This document shows, one piece after another, positions 1 through 13,489 of a stretch of 64,000 nucleotides of DNA; within the stretch, counting starts at the first letter, position 1; each line of letters begins with the position of its first letter. The stretch covers positions 124,001 to 188,000 of the forward strand of contig JAQFVV010006852.1 of NCBI GenBank assembly GCA_028023455.1, given 5' to 3'. The notes beneath the pieces are model-generated. The model was not told where the DNA came from. It did not search any database and worked only from the letters and a program-made list of their open reading frames with translations. The DNA is from Epiperipatus broadwayi (lineage: Eukaryota > Onychophora > Udeonychophora > Euonychophora > Peripatidae). Made by a program: the position numbers and the translations under genes.

Positions 1-1815
1 TTATTTAGTTATGTATTATTGAAACAATTATAATGTGTCAGAGATGAATGTTCAATCTTGACAGTATTAGTTACTATTAAATCTTTTTTTTTAACTATCC
101 CAAGTTCCTTTACAATTTAATTCTTAGATGGAATAGTCATTGAATCTAATTTTCTAAAAATTATTAATAATAAACTCACGATTTAATATGAAAGGAAATC
201 AGAATTATTTTTTCAATGATTTAAGGATTAATTTTGGTGACACTGACTTTGCATCAAGCATAGCGCATTATTTAAATTTAATGCTGGAATCCATATTTAA
301 GCTATTCTTGGGAGTGAGAGAAAGAGGAGTGATAACTCTCAAATGTTATATTCACTAATTCTGGACTGGAAGTCTGAAAGTAATTAGTAAATATAATTTT
401 TGTTTCTCAAATTAGTAAAATACTTTTTACAATTGTTTATTTTATTATTAGAAGCATCAGCTTGATTATCTAGTAAGTTGTAAAAAAACTACTAATTCAG
501 AAAGATTGCCATTAAAAATCCTGGTTATGATTTTAATATATAATATTGTAGTGATTAATAAGAAAAAATGCTGGTATGATAAATAGTGAACAGAGATCAT
601 CATTCACAAAAAGGTACTGACACAAATCATAGCTGAACTTTTCCACAAATATTTAATGAAATCTAACGAGTAAATCGAATTACACATTAATAATGCCTAT
701 TACTACATTACCGTAAGTAAACAATACCATTTATAAATTATCATAGGGTTTTACAACATTTAAGGCAATTTATAAGCTACCAGGTGCACAAATATTTATT
801 AAAGATTCTGGTAAACATTATATGTTAATTCTTAATTCCCATTTAACTATGGTATTAATAACAAAAACTCATATATTTTATTTTTAAAAAAATCCTTAGG
901 ATATAGCTGAATACAAATGAGTGTTTTGTGATTGCATCCAGTTCATATCTCGTAGTATATAACTATGCTGTTTAACAAGTGTGGATGAGTCCTCTCAAAG
1001 TATTTTAATAAATAATATTCACTCAAATATTTTTAAAGAAGTTATAAAGAAAACTCAGAAATTGTAATTAAAATTATGTGACCATGTTCTTAATCCGAAT
1101 GGTGGTGATAATATGTATAATAACAGAAACGCAAGTCATTATTTATAAATAAATAAGAAAGACTATTAAATAAAATAATAAATCATTTTCTCTTAAATAT
1201 ATTTAAATATACAAGCACTGTTACTAAAATAACATCAAATAAAATAATGTTAGACTATAGGTGTTATTAGACATAAATAAATTTATTAAAGAAGATTGCC
1301 AGCACATTAGATATGAATAAATCCTAAATATAATAAAACAATTAGGAGATTCATCTATGTTTTACAAGGTCTTAAGTATCTCTTTTATAGGAGTTCTCCA
1401 TCTTCACTGGTATCTATTTAAATTTTAGCCTTTATTTCTGGTTACATTCACCTCTTTATAGAACAAATATAATCTGTCAACATGACCACAATATTTTATA
1501 TAACATGAAGGACATAAACCATAAATTTCATATGCAACAATTAGCCATGGACTTAACCTTTTATTTACAATTAGTTTATTATATTATTATTGTAAAGGTA
1601 AATTTTAATCATTATAATTATACCTATATAATAAAATACCACTATACTATAATATCAACTCAGAGAAGTAAAGATAAGACCTAAAAAACAATAGCATATC
1701 TAAATCACCATGAATATCCGATACTATAATTAAAAATAATGATAATAGCAACTTATCTTTAACAATAAGTGCACACACAAACATCTTAATATTAATTAAA
1801 ATATTTTAAAACATA
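1..1815. other. AT-rich non-coding stretch
   Basis: No recognisable gene, RNA or structured repeat. The sequence is very AT-rich with short A/T runs and stop codons in all frames. Confidence 0.6.
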
Positions 1816-2037
1816 CTACTTGATCTTCAGGAAGGTTAGAATGTTGTAATGGTCAGAATCGTATGATTTGTTAACATAGTGCAGAATTTGACCACCACAC
1901 AGAACTGCAGCACCATCTAGGTAGGGAAGCCACCTGTAGTACTGAGTTTGAACATAGTTTATCGGTTCACAATACATTCTACAAAACAATGCATCTGATG
2001 CTACATTAGTAAACATTTCTTTAGGCATGGTGGTCAT
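1816..2037 (-). CDS. unassigned short ORF, possible exon or relic
   Basis: A 73-codon open frame starting at an ATG at 2037, in sequence clearly less AT-rich than its surroundings. The peptide has balanced composition (Cys, Trp, several Tyr, Gly-Gly) rather than the Ile/Lys/Asn monotony of random AT-rich ORFs; residues include YYRWLPYLDGAAVLCGG. An in-frame TGA lies six codons upstream of the ATG, so the frame cannot run far 5' unless a splice acceptor intervenes; the only AG candidates there are weak. I do not recognise the family. It could be a terminal exon, a piece of a mobile element, or chance. Confidence 0.25.
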   Translation of the reverse strand: MTTMPKEMFTNVASDALFCRMYCEPINYVQTQYYRWLPYLDGAAVLCGGQILHYVNKSYDSDHYNILTFLKIK

Positions 2038-2189
2038 GGAGATGCAAGTGATTCAAGACTCTATTTCGAGTTAGCCAATAATAACATTAATATTAAACAT
2101 TTATATTTTACAGAATCGAGGAAATATTATATTGTATGGGTATTGAATAAATAAAGATGTAATGGCAGACATATAGTTTGAAATTATTT

Positions 2190-2410
2190 ATTTAAAACAT
2201 TTTATACTAAATCATCTAATTAATAATTTTATTATATTAAAAATCTCAGTAGCGGTATTTCCGATACTGTTATACTTTACAAGGATATACATTTATTTAT
2301 TTAAAATATTTTATACAAAATCATTTAACCAATAATATTTTGTTATATTTAAACTCTCAGTAGTGGTATTTCTGATACTGTCATATTTTACAAAGAGATA
2401 CGTTTATTTG
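2190..2410. repeat. tandem duplication, unit about 110 bp
   Basis: Two diverged head-to-tail units, about 2190-2299 and 2300-2410. Both carry the string around ctcagtagYggtatttcYgatactg followed by a tttacaa-containing end. Confidence 0.7.
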
Positions 2411-3219
2411 GCTGACGCAATCTAGCTACCTAAATTCTCGAGCAAGTATTTCAAGAGCATGCCTTCGGGAATTTATATCTTTGTGATGCAAGAGTCTAAA
2501 GTAGGATTAATAATAATAGCGGTGGACATATATTTATTTAATTAAAAAAGATATTTACTAATTACTATGGACAGACATTTATTTGCGAGTGAGTTAGGTC
2601 ACTAATGCAGAGACGGACTTATATATTGAGTAATAAAGTTAATAATTAAAGATATGTGGTACGTCTAGAAAGGCGATATGAGGGTGGCAATATATTGAGA
2701 CTGCAAAGCCATGGATGAGTTTATAACAGGCTGGCATTTGCCATAGGCCCAAAAGATAAGGTGTCACATAAGCATAATCAAAGGCAAGTGGTCTGTGCCA
2801 CGATTACCTCCTAACTGTGTGATGGTCATCATCAAGTCCTATGGGAACATTTATTTGTCCACTTGTGTAGGATGATTGAGATTAATTTAAATCCTAAAGA
2901 ATCTGGAGTATCCAAGGCTTATAATAGGTCATCACATCTCTAAAACACAACACGTATAATTTATAGAGTATTCTGCTAAGATTTAATATATTTTATAACT
3001 CATCCCTACATCATCAACATTTAATAAAGAACATTTTTGACTCTCAAAGAAATGCAATTTACAGAATTATTACTTAAAAACTTAATAAAATATAAAACAA
3101 TAGGTAAGCTGGGTGAGTATTAATAACTAATATGTCAGCCATTTGCTAAGTAGTAGACCCCTGCATTATAATAAATGAAGCATTGAATGCGTGTCGATTT
3201 ATATGAAAATATTAAGTAA
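2411..3219. other. non-coding, moderately less AT-rich
   Basis: No coding or repeat assignment. Between about 2400 and 2900 base composition is more even than the flanks, as in an old mobile-element relic, but no motif is recognisable. Confidence 0.45.
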
Positions 3220-3354
3220 TTTATAGAAGTAAATATTAATGAGGATTTGCAGGACATGCATCCACTGTTTCAAGCAATCATGGATTTGCATTTAGAAAAT
3301 TATGGAGATTTCCGAGCTGACCAGCCAACAGAATTATATAATGAAATATATTAA
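3220..3354 (+). CDS. unassigned short open frame
   Basis: A frame open from just after a TAA at 3217 to a TAA at 3352, 44 codons, with the first ATG at 3256 (32 codons). The peptide is protein-like in composition, rich in Asp, Glu, His, Leu and Gln, with an amphipathic stretch around LFQAIMDLHLENYGDF. No splice acceptor or strong donor brackets it. I do not recognise it; a fragment of a larger degraded gene or chance are both possible. Confidence 0.2.
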   Translation, partial: FIEVNINEDLQDMHPLFQAIMDLHLENYGDFRADQPTELYNEIY

Positions 3355-3747
3355 TAGGTTGCTAGACAAGATGGCAACTGTCTTGATTAAAATCTATATT
3401 TAAATTTGGCAAGGTCCAGTCAGAAATCTTATGAGCATGCTATAATTAAATAATAAAAATGTAAAATTTAGAAATACATACCCAAAAAAAGATAGAATTA
3501 GGTAAGCTAGATTATTAAAGAAATTTATATAATAAATTAATCATTAAATTCATGGTTTTACAATTTAGAGTTTTACAAGTTATATAGAAAGTGAGCTATA
3601 GCATGGTTATTAATTAGAGTACTCTAGGGGACTTTGAAACAGGTACCTGTTTATACGAAGTTTCCCAATTCAGTAGTCAGTAACAAATTGTTCATGATTT
3701 CAGAAGTAGCAGTTCTTTCCAGCATTTAGATTATTCATTTATTTTAA

Positions 3748-3765
3748 CAGCAGCAGCAGCAGCAG
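3748..3765 (+). repeat. (CAG)6 microsatellite
   Basis: Six uninterrupted CAG units follow a pyrimidine-rich, acceptor-like stretch ending in aacag. The following 200 bp are less AT-rich but hold only a 30-codon ORF, so an exon cannot be claimed. Confidence 0.9.
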
Positions 3766-3766
3766 C

Positions 3767-4756
3767 TTTGTAATTGTTTGGGCAGCAGATCTTCTTGGTT
3801 GATATTATGGAGGGCACATGTGAAGGTTCACAGCATAAGATCGGCCATCTCTGGGGGGAGAATAGTCTGAGCACTTTCTACTCGAACATACTGTGGTAGG
3901 TAAATTACTTTATGATTTCTGGAGACTCTCAACTCATTGAGAGCACAGCTAAAGTTTAACTCTCAGTTCTGAGAAAATCCAAAATGTCCTCCTTTCTTGA
4001 TCTTATCTTTTCACTTTTGTTATATTTTATTTTTGGATCCACTCGTTTGCTCCGAGAAGAATCAATGCATTTCTGTACGTTTAATTTATCTAGAAAGCTG
4101 CATTTCTATTCTTCAAGTTTATTTTTACCTTTACATTTTGTAATTAAAGATTTTAGGGAATTTTTCTTTTAATTAATCTATTATCTCTCACTGACTGTTA
4201 CTTTTAAAATTTCAAATACAAAAGGGAATATACAATTATTTTACTTTTACTTAAATTATAATCAATTTCCCAAATTATTATTAAATATGAAGTTTAAACA
4301 CAGCAATAAATAACAAACTTTATAATTGAAATAAATGGTTAAAATTATATAAAATTATATAACTAAAAGAGAAATACAAATTACATTAATTATTTTTATC
4401 TATTGCTTTAAATTTGTTATCGAAACGTGTGTGTGTGTTTATGGTGGAATTTACATATATTTATACATTTTTAATATTGCTACACATAATTCGATACCAA
4501 AAAAGTTTAAATTTGGGTAGTAGAGGGTGGTGGGTGAGAGACGATAGAAAAAGGTGAAACTTAAGATTCGAATGCGAATCTTACTGTTTCAACGTTAAGA
4601 AAACATTATATATGCAAAAAACATTAATACATTTATAATGAATATGACAATAAGTATATTGATAAAACAATTTATTATTTAAAGATTCAGAAATAATATA
4701 AACTCTGAGTTCTATGTACACAATTAATTGTAGGATCCAGTAAGTAGACTTATCCA
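3767..4756. other. non-coding stretch
   Basis: The part up to about 3975 has even composition and no recognised product; the remainder is AT-rich. Short ORFs here look like chance open frames. Confidence 0.5.
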
Positions 4757-4838
4757 TTCGATCATAACACAAATTGTTTTCATATTTCAATTATTTATTC
4801 GATCATAACACAAATTGTTTTCATATTTCAATTATTTA
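4757..4838. repeat. exact 41-bp tandem duplication
   Basis: Two identical 41-bp units (4757-4797 and 4798-4838), each beginning ttcgatcataacacaaattg. Identity implies a recent slippage or duplication event. Confidence 0.9.
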
Positions 4839-5149
4839 TTACACAATTCATTCCAATATGTAATTCTAGTTCCAAAGTTATTAATAAGTTAAATAATATT
4901 CATTTGAATGATGTAAATTGATTAATAGTGCAACGTTTTCTTTAAAATAGCAATAATGAAATTTATACTAATCATGGATAAATTTCAATAATAATTATGT
5001 AATTTACAAAAGTTTAGTTGCTTGAAAAAATAAGCTCCAAATTTTTTTGCAAATCTATCTTATGAATAACAGATCATCCAAACACTAGATATATTATAAT
5101 CAAGTTTAAAAATGAAGGATAATGCAATTCATTTAAAGAATTATTCAAA

Positions 5150-8100
5150 ATACTGGATAAATATGTTTTGGTTATAATAAATCCATTAAGAGACAATATT
5201 ACAACTGGATTAGTAAAAAACACTTATCTAGATTATAATGTTAATAACTTTGAGTTAATGGAACATGTTTGGTAAAGTTATTCATTTCCAAGCAACATTG
5301 TTTAAGAATATACTAATACCAATATATGGAACAGTTACTACTTTAAAGTGTGTGTACATAGAAATATAAATCCAATGAAATCCTATCACAGATTACTGAT
5401 GAAAAAAAATCACATTTTTTATACTGATATATAGATTAAACTTCAATGCTTTCATTGTAGAAAAAGTGAATATCTGATTAGTGCACACTCTAAACTATAC
5501 CACATACACTGTAATATATGAACCATTCCCACACATAAATGCCACAAATCAAAAGCAATTCAACAACAAATGGATATAATAATATCTGACAACATGAATC
5601 TGATAGTAATGGAGTCAAACAACAATAATAGTATCATGAATAAAACATCACAACTAATTATAAACTCACCTTCCAATGACATACCACTTAAAAGAAACTA
5701 TAAATACACTGATCAAACACAAAACAATTAGACTGACCTACAAAAAGTATATCAAACAATTGAAAACTGATTATAGTGAAGAAGAAAGTACACCACAAAA
5801 TATTAATATCTCCAAAAAGAAATTCAAAATATCTTTTGCTACTAGAAACTCTGACTCTGATTCATCTACATATTTAGATTTTATAACCAAGATTAATGCA
5901 TCATTATTCCCAGCAAGAAATCCATGATAAGGCTCATAACATATTCAAAATGAATCTGATCTAATAAAGGCTCAAACATAAATTATAGATACTATAATTA
6001 GTTTAAATAATCTAACACACTAATTTATCAGATAATAAGTAATATAACATTACTAACATAGCAATAACAAATATAAATAAAACAATTAGAATACTCCTTT
6101 CCTCGTGTGCTGCTGAATGCCTTTTTTTCTGAAATTTACAATTATCTATACAAAACTAAAAAACAGTAATGTACCCTGTCCAAATCTGGATTACTTATAT
6201 AAATATAATATCCTATACAATACATCAGATCAGCCAATCAACTCCACCAATAACATTCTTATAAGATTATTGGACAAAATCTACAAAAAATACCCTTATT
6301 TCTTCAGCAGATAATGATTTCCACAAATTATTAGTTTTAAAAAATATCTACAAATCCAATGCCAATCTCTTATGACATATTTAACAATTAAAAAGAAAAA
6401 ATATTCATAAGCTAACCTCATATATGCTCTAGTAAATATATTAGATGGGCATTCACTTTTGGTTCAAGTTCCATGTCCCTTAAAAGTCCAAACCAAAATA
6501 ATTTGTGGTGAATACAGCTTTAAATAGACAACCATTTTGATACCTACTCTGATTTTCTTGGCACATGTGAAAAAGAGACAGTTTTCTCACCAAAAAAATT
6601 CACACAAAAATTAAATGAAATACTGGATTCATGTCATTTAGGAATACCAACACTTGTGTTTGTTCATTTAAACCATTTTACCTTTCAATATCTTTCAAAC
6701 TTAGCAAACTTTTTAACATAGTAAATATATAAAATACAAGGCATCTACCCAATATCCCTAGTTCCATTTTTTTTTAAAAAAAAAACAAACACTGAAAAAA
6801 ATAACAAATCTTAGTCCAATATCCATGTATCCATTAAAAATAAAGTTGCTAGAATCAATCATCAAAGATAAAATAGAACATTACCAAAAAGCCATAAGTT
6901 TCAAACATGCAATTTTTTTTTAAAAAAAAAGGCTCCTCAACCTAAAAAGAAAGTTTTATATTAAAAACAACAATAGATTATATCAGATGCAACAAAAATA
7001 TAGTTCAACTATAATTAAATTATAAATTAAATCTGCATGTGACAAAATCTTCTACTTTTCAACAAAACCATTCTTACATCATTGATATACATCCTCACAA
7101 ATCTTTTACTAAATAGGGAAATATATGTAATCCTAAATGGAAAAATTACACATCCAATTATATCAAATAGCTCAATCCCTCAAAAATTCCCTCTAAGTAT
7201 ACACCTATTCTTATTAATCCACTAATTAAAACAACAGAAAAAATAATATCAGAATATGTGCCTAGCCTTAATACAAACATTTCATATATAACTTTTATGA
7301 ATGATATTTTAATATTTTTACAATTCAAAAAACACCATAACTTCTTCGGGTACACTCAAAATATATCAATAAATATAAACTTGTTTTAATATAAAAAAAA
7401 TCATGTGCATGGGAAGTATATACTGAAACTTGTTTTATTCTTTCCTGGGTTTTCCTTTTCATCTAAGCAATATGACAAATGCAGATTATAATACAAAATA
7501 AACTTAAAAGTAGAAAACATTTTTAAATGACTTAAGAAATCATATCTTTAACTTTATGCAAAACATTCGTCCTTAACCTACTAACAATTACAAAAATTAC
7601 ATATTACACTCCAATAATATTCTTCACCAAAGCCTTTATTAACCATATTTACTCACTATGCAGGAAATTTACTTGGGGTAAACATACAACAGCTATCTCA
7701 ATTAAGTGTTTACAAAATTCACTTGCTCATAATGGACTAGAACTACACAATATTTATACCTTCAGATTACAAAAAAAAACATTTAACATAATTTTACCAT
7801 GTGCTAAAGCTTTTCAAACTCCAGAGATTACCTGTAAAATACACTTAATAAACAACCCCCCCCTCCGCCAACTCAAAATATTAAAAAAAAAACTTTTATG
7901 ATCTTTATTACCCATTAAAAATCTTCATTTTTTCCCCCCTTAAAAATAAATATATATACTGGAAAGTGCACTCATTGCTTTACCCATCTACCCAATATGA
8001 AGCAAAACCAATATTAAACATCATAAACAAACAACTATTTCACAAATTTAAATTTTGGTTACAAGAGTCAAAATATTTTGACTTCTTAATAAAACTAAAC

Positions 8101-8400
8101 TTAGAATTTCTGCCCATATTATACTTTTACAGATTCAAAAGCCAACACTATGTTACAAAAATACTGAAACATAATCACACATTTTTTTAATGTCGGAGTC
8201 TTGAAAAAATCAGAATGATTATCCCAGTGATATTCAACAAGAAAAACAAAAATATCAACAGCCTTATAGAATAATTTCCCAGAGGGTTCTACCCTCACAT
8301 TCATGCAATCACATTCATCATTTTTATATGGTGTACCAGATGCATATTTGTATATAATAATAATCATAGAGGATATTCAAATACTTTTACCAACAAAATA
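5150..8400 (+). mobile_element. degraded non-LTR retrotransposon (L1/Tx1-like LINE)
   Basis: Many short frame-shifted blocks on the plus strand together match a LINE in order. Around 5440-5560 is a Cys/His-rich stretch (CFHCRK...H...C) like ORF1 zinc knuckles. Around 6830-7370 are reverse-transcriptase blocks. Around 7600-7760 is a stretch like the post-RT region of L1-type elements (KFTWGKHTTAISIKCLQ then NGLEL). Stops and shifts interrupt every block, so the copy is dead. Ends are not defined: no poly(A) tail or target duplication was identified. The clade call rests on motif order only and is an inference. Confidence 0.55.
6830..7370 (+). pseudogene. LINE reverse transcriptase, degraded
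   Basis: Translated in shifting frames, this holds a block at about 7108-7225 reading ISNSSIPQKFPLSIHLF, which corresponds to the conserved G-x-PQGS-x-LSP-x-LF segment of non-LTR reverse transcriptases. About 65 bp further on, 7290-7318 reads ITFMNDILIF, corresponding to the catalytic Y-x-DD box with Asn for the first Asp. Upstream, 6843-6890 reads LLESIIKDKIEHYQK, like the helix before the fingers. Poly-A/T runs and frameshifts separate the blocks. The function would be target-primed reverse transcription; this copy cannot perform it. Confidence 0.55.
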
Positions 8401-8639
8401 GAAAGAATATGTCAAAGAGATAAAAAATGCTGAACTATATATACAGTACATGGGCATTAATATACATAAGATGCAAATGTCTCAGAAAGAATACAAATTA
8501 TGAAAACTAAGATGGAAAAATCATCACCAATTTCAATTTTCTTTCCAAATTAATGTGAAACTTGTGAACCACATGAATAATGTATGTATATATATATATA
8601 TAAAACTAACCAAATGAAATATATATAAAAAACAATGAA

Positions 8640-8690
8640 ATAGTTTAATATTTCAACCAGAGGACTTATTTTCATCAGAAATAAATAAAT
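8640..8690 (-). ncRNA. weak hammerhead-ribozyme-like motif
   Basis: On the minus strand a CTGATGA core (8672-8678) is followed 17 nt later by GAAAT (8650-8654) and then a UU-A context suitable for a cleavage site. The stem II sequence between them pairs poorly, so this is either a decayed ribozyme at a retroelement end or coincidence. Confidence 0.25.
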
Positions 8691-8720
8691 ATATACAGTA
8701 AAATGGCGATATTCAAAAAT

Positions 8721-10517
8721 TACAGATTTGATAAAAGATTACAAATTTAACAAAAAAAAAAAAACCCCGATTGGTGACAAAAACTTAACCAACCAATGAT
8801 AAATTAATTACTTAAAACGAACAAACAGAAAAACTACATTTTGTACTAATCAAACTTAAATACAAAAATAATCAGTGCTCATATTAATATTTGCTTTTAG
8901 CTAAAATACTTATACATATAAATCAAAAATCAAAGTTAATGCAAAGTACAATAATTATTAATAGTAATTAATTATTTATCTATTTACTAATTAAACACTA
9001 ATAAAACCTTCATATAAAAAAACTTTTGCATAAAAAATCTTATATAAGAAAACTCCCACATATAAAAAAAACCTTAGATACAAAAAAATATTAACAAAAA
9101 AATTAAATTATTTTTTGGATATATAGTATTTTTTTCTGTTTTTTTTATATATATATTCTTAATTTATATAATTTCTACTCATTCTCTAATTTATGCTGTT
9201 TATAATATTAATTCAATGTTATTACTTAATTATTTTTTTTGAAATATCATGTAAACAAACCTACAATGTAATAAAAATTAAATATATAATAAAAGTTGTT
9301 TGAAAGATAATTATATAACGTTATTCCAAGACAATTAGGTTTCATGCTATTTTATTCTACTCGTGAGTGAGGAATGATATTCTATTTTGTCCAATTTCAA
9401 AAGATTATTTTTGTAAAATTTTAACAAAATCACTGTACTGAATCCAAGCTTCACAAGTTTATTCCAAGTAAATATCTAGAGAAATCATAAAGATAAAATC
9501 CATTTTAGTTGGTATGGCATTTCAGTAGTTTAAAAATATTTGAAGGGTCAAATTGAACATCTTGGCTGCACATTTACAATTTCTAAATTAATTTATCCAA
9601 TTTAATTTTTATTGGCATGATGAGGTAATCATTTAAATATTATGATGTTCTTCAATAATATTGTTGATGATCCCAAAGGTGAATGCTTAATGATTTCTCT
9701 AGCTAATCATTATGAGTAATAAGATAGGCATAATGTCAAACTTTAAAATCTACAGTTTAAATGTTTTCAGACTAAGTTTTAATAGAAACGATACCTCAAA
9801 TTTTTTTGTGCACTTGTCATAGTGTTCATTTTTTAAGGTTATAAAAATGTTCTTTTTGCCTTTAACATGTGGCAAAATCAGCCATTTTAAGTTGCCTTTT
9901 TACAAATATGAAATATTTTAAATAAAATTATTACAAAACTTAAAATACAATTATTTGCTTTTATTTTGACATTAATTCAAATATTTATAATACCTCTATA
10001 AAATAAATAGTTTTTAATCTAATAGATTAGCATTTTCATGCTGTTATAAATTTTATCATTATATTCCCATGGTTTTGTGGAATTCCCTTTTAATCATTTC
10101 AAATACTATTTATTTCTTTTTATTCATTATTTATTCTAACAATAAACCTTCACAAAATCATTCACACACATATAAATATTAAGTGAAAGCTATGTTTTAT
10201 TTTCAAGTGGTTTTAAAATCAAATATAAACTACTAGAATTATTGTTCTGTTATGATCAATTTATTTAACTTATTAATGGACATTTAATGATAAATGTTTT
10301 TCAGTGTATTGTATGACTGAAAAATTAAATTTGGTGATGAATATTCTCTATAAATTTTGGATTAGACTGTATTTCTAAATGTTGATACAAGTTTTTAGCT
10401 CGTTTGAAAATATATTCAACTTATTGGATTTCCTTAGTAACACTATGCAAATATGTATATATCATGAATTAAATTATTGATACTATAATTAAAAAAATGT
10501 TAAGTTTGTTACATTTA
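8721..10517. other. AT-rich non-coding stretch
   Basis: No gene, RNA or clear repeat seen. It holds long A and T runs and multiple stops in all frames. Confidence 0.55.
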
Positions 10518-10521
10518 GTAT
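10518..10521. repeat. target-site duplication, left (gtat)
   Basis: Four bases gtat directly before the left LTR match the four directly after the right LTR. Confidence 0.8.
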
Positions 10522-13489
10522 TGTAACAGTCAAGTTTGTACATTCGCGTAACAGAATTCAGAATCCAAGCAAAAGAGACCGAAGCTGACCAGACTAGGAC
10601 TGTAACATCCCGAGTCCGACCGCACTTCAACTCGTAAACCAGGATTCCAAGACTCACGACCTTACGAATGACCACCTTGAAATTACACGTAGTATATCTC
10701 TTTCCACACGGCCGACATAGGTCACGGAGAAACAATGAGACTCTGATAATTAAAAGAAAGGTTCTTAATTGACTAAAATATCACTAATTTAATTTAACTT
10801 AATGCATAGTTTTCACATATATAGACTATAAAGGATAATTAGAATTGGATTGAATTAAATCAATAACGAGACAGAGAACGAAATACATTAAATTAATTAT
10901 ATATTTATTTACAACTCATAGCTATATATCACTTATTTACAATAGTATTCAGCGTAGAATGTACAAACATTTGGTAATTTAAAATCACTTTACATAAGTA
11001 ATCATTAAATTTCATAGATGAGTTTAACATGTGCCCATCTTAGGAATTGTTTACAATTGATACATAATTAATCACTACGTTATGCCTATAAATCTCGATA
11101 AGCCAAATCCTATTACATTTGTGGCTGGTATATAAATAATTATATTAAACTTTGATCATGAATTCATTTACTAAAGTATACAATATAATTTAATAACAAG
11201 CGCATAAACCAGCTCAAGTAATGATCGATCGAACATGGCTTTCGAGAGAAAATTTCAGAATGCTGAAAGCGTTATATAAAGGTGGGAGAATTGTCTGAAA
11301 TAAGATTTTACCAATGCGCTATGGCACAGGTAAACAATAATAGGAAAAGTCGCTCTGCGGATGGATGAAATAACTTCAGGGTTCTTGCGACAAACGCCGG
11401 TACCCTGTAACCGATCGCAATGCTGCGTGAAAAGGAACATTGTGTTCAGGAATGGCAGGGGTCTTACGTGCTAACCTGGCCTTGGCTCAGGCTTCGCTAC
11501 TGCTCTACCCTATAAGAGAAGATGTGCTGGCAACGCCGTGGCTCCATCTTAAGATACGTATATTACGTATAGCAGCAAAACGAGAATAATTTTATAAAAT
11601 AAGATCACATCCGCCAAGCAAAGAATAGTATATTTCATACTATGAAATACGAGTTAATAGCATATTAGCTCTATCAAATTGGGACCAACTCTTGCGTAGC
11701 CTGATAATAAATGTCTATGCTACTAAAGGGAATATTATTACATCTGTACTTTGACATGTTCGATCTATTAAGTTACTTATAGATAAGAAATATTTAAGGA
11801 GGGAAAGTATATTTCTATGGACTTAAGAATTTAAATGTCAAATATACTTATAAATATGATCAAGGCTAAATTTAATTCTAAATAAAACTATAAGGTTAAG
11901 TTTTTAACTGGTTGATCAAGAGCCACATTTCGCATATTAAATCATTTAAATAATAAAAAAAAATAGGATTTCGAAACAGTGTAGAAAGTTGATGCTATAA
12001 ATAAATTACGCGAAGATTTTCAAATAATATCTTCTTAAAAAGATGAAATTAAGTGCCACTGTTTCGAAATATTGGCATATAAAATATAATAAGCATTTAA
12101 AATAAACAAAGAAATATAGACACAACCGCAGTGATATAACTTTAAATTAGACACTTATACTACTCAGATTATTTAAACTTTAACAACATGAAATTTTGGA
12201 TAGCAATTGACATATTTAAAATATTAATTAAATGGATTTAAGTTTTGGGTTACATTTAGCTTTATCATTATTTTAAAAGAAAGTTAGCTAACTTAGATAG
12301 ATATTATTACATTTAGAATTACACAGAGCTCTGCGGTTTGAAAAATAAAACGGTACCGGTATGATTTATCTGCAAGTTCTTGGCTGTTGGTTTGGTTTAG
12401 TTTGACTGGGCGGCATCATCTTTCTCCTTATGTTAGGCTCGTCTCTTCTATCGGCATGATGGTGGTTTAGGCATTTCGACGAGAGAAACCCCGTTCTCCC
12501 GCGGAGTAACAGCAACAAGATGCCCGCTTTTAGCCGGACATGTTCAAATTAACAATTGTGAATACTGGCTACAACTCTCACTAACAATATGGCTGTCCTT
12601 CTCCAACAATACAGAGTATTTATATGTTTTCCTTATCGGAATCTCCCGCCTCAAGACTCACTAAACTCAGGAATTTAATTAAGTGTTTTTCAATTTATAA
12701 TTCAGATCTTCGATAACTTATGTTAGAAACATTCCATAAGCTATTATTATAATTAAGATTTTTCGTTGCAAACAATTGTCCAATTTAGATTTTAAAATAA
12801 CTTAAATCTTATCTAAGGAGATTTTAATTAGTAAATTTTGAACTAGTTTTACTTTTTACGAATTCCAGGTGTGGTCGTTAATGACACTTGTTTACAACCA
12901 AAAATCTTTTAATTACTTGACCAGCTTTTATTTTTAATCTTACATATAATAGAAACTCTTTCTATTTAAAAACAACCTTTTAACATTTTTTTAAAACGAA
13001 AACATTTTTAACATATTTATTAAAAATAATTTGCAAACATATTTTGATATAGCTTTTAAATATATTTTAGAGAAACTTTTCCCTGAAATATATTTAAAAC
13101 AAGAAATCTTTTAACAATTTTAAAGAAACATTTAATAGTATTTTTAGATAACGGCTTTTACATATTTTAAATCATGTCTTTCTTCTATATAGCACAGATT
13201 ATATATCCACATACGAAATTACAATATTAAACAACAAAATTAATAATTTACTCTTAACTTAAATAATATAATAAACATTTTTAGAAATCTTAAATAACTT
13301 TAGTACGCTATAATTTTAGTAATCCTATCTAATTATAGCGTTCGTTCGCACGTAAATATATAATACTGTTTATACAGACATGAACGAATTTTATATTTAT
13401 TAACATTTAAATAGGTTCGAACTTAGCACAGATGAGAGTGTCATTAGGTTTGATGGTGAAACGGAAAGGGATTGGAGATTTCCGTTTCA
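10522..13489 (-). repeat. 3' LTR (left) of the gag-only element
   Basis: 2968 bp. It contains two GC-richer islands (about 11200-11560 and 12310-12640) in AT-rich sequence. Structured parts include a terminal 11-bp hairpin (13457-13467 with 13479-13489), a 14-bp inverted repeat (11968-11981 with 12057-12070) and a 10-bp hairpin (13306-13315 with 13331-13340). Short minus-strand ORFs of 60-70 codons recur in all copies only because the DNA is nearly identical; their differences between copies are mostly amino-acid-changing, so I do not call them genes. Confidence 0.9.

Noticed and set aside
10522-10735. A 70-codon ORF at the LTR edge, present in all three LTR copies (also near 16867 and 52841)
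   Set aside because: Shared because the DNA copies are nearly identical; differences between copies are mostly amino-acid-changing and no motif is present.
11255-11440. 61-codon LTR ORF (also at 17600-17785)
   Set aside because: Same reasoning; it is not preserved as an ORF in the solo LTR.
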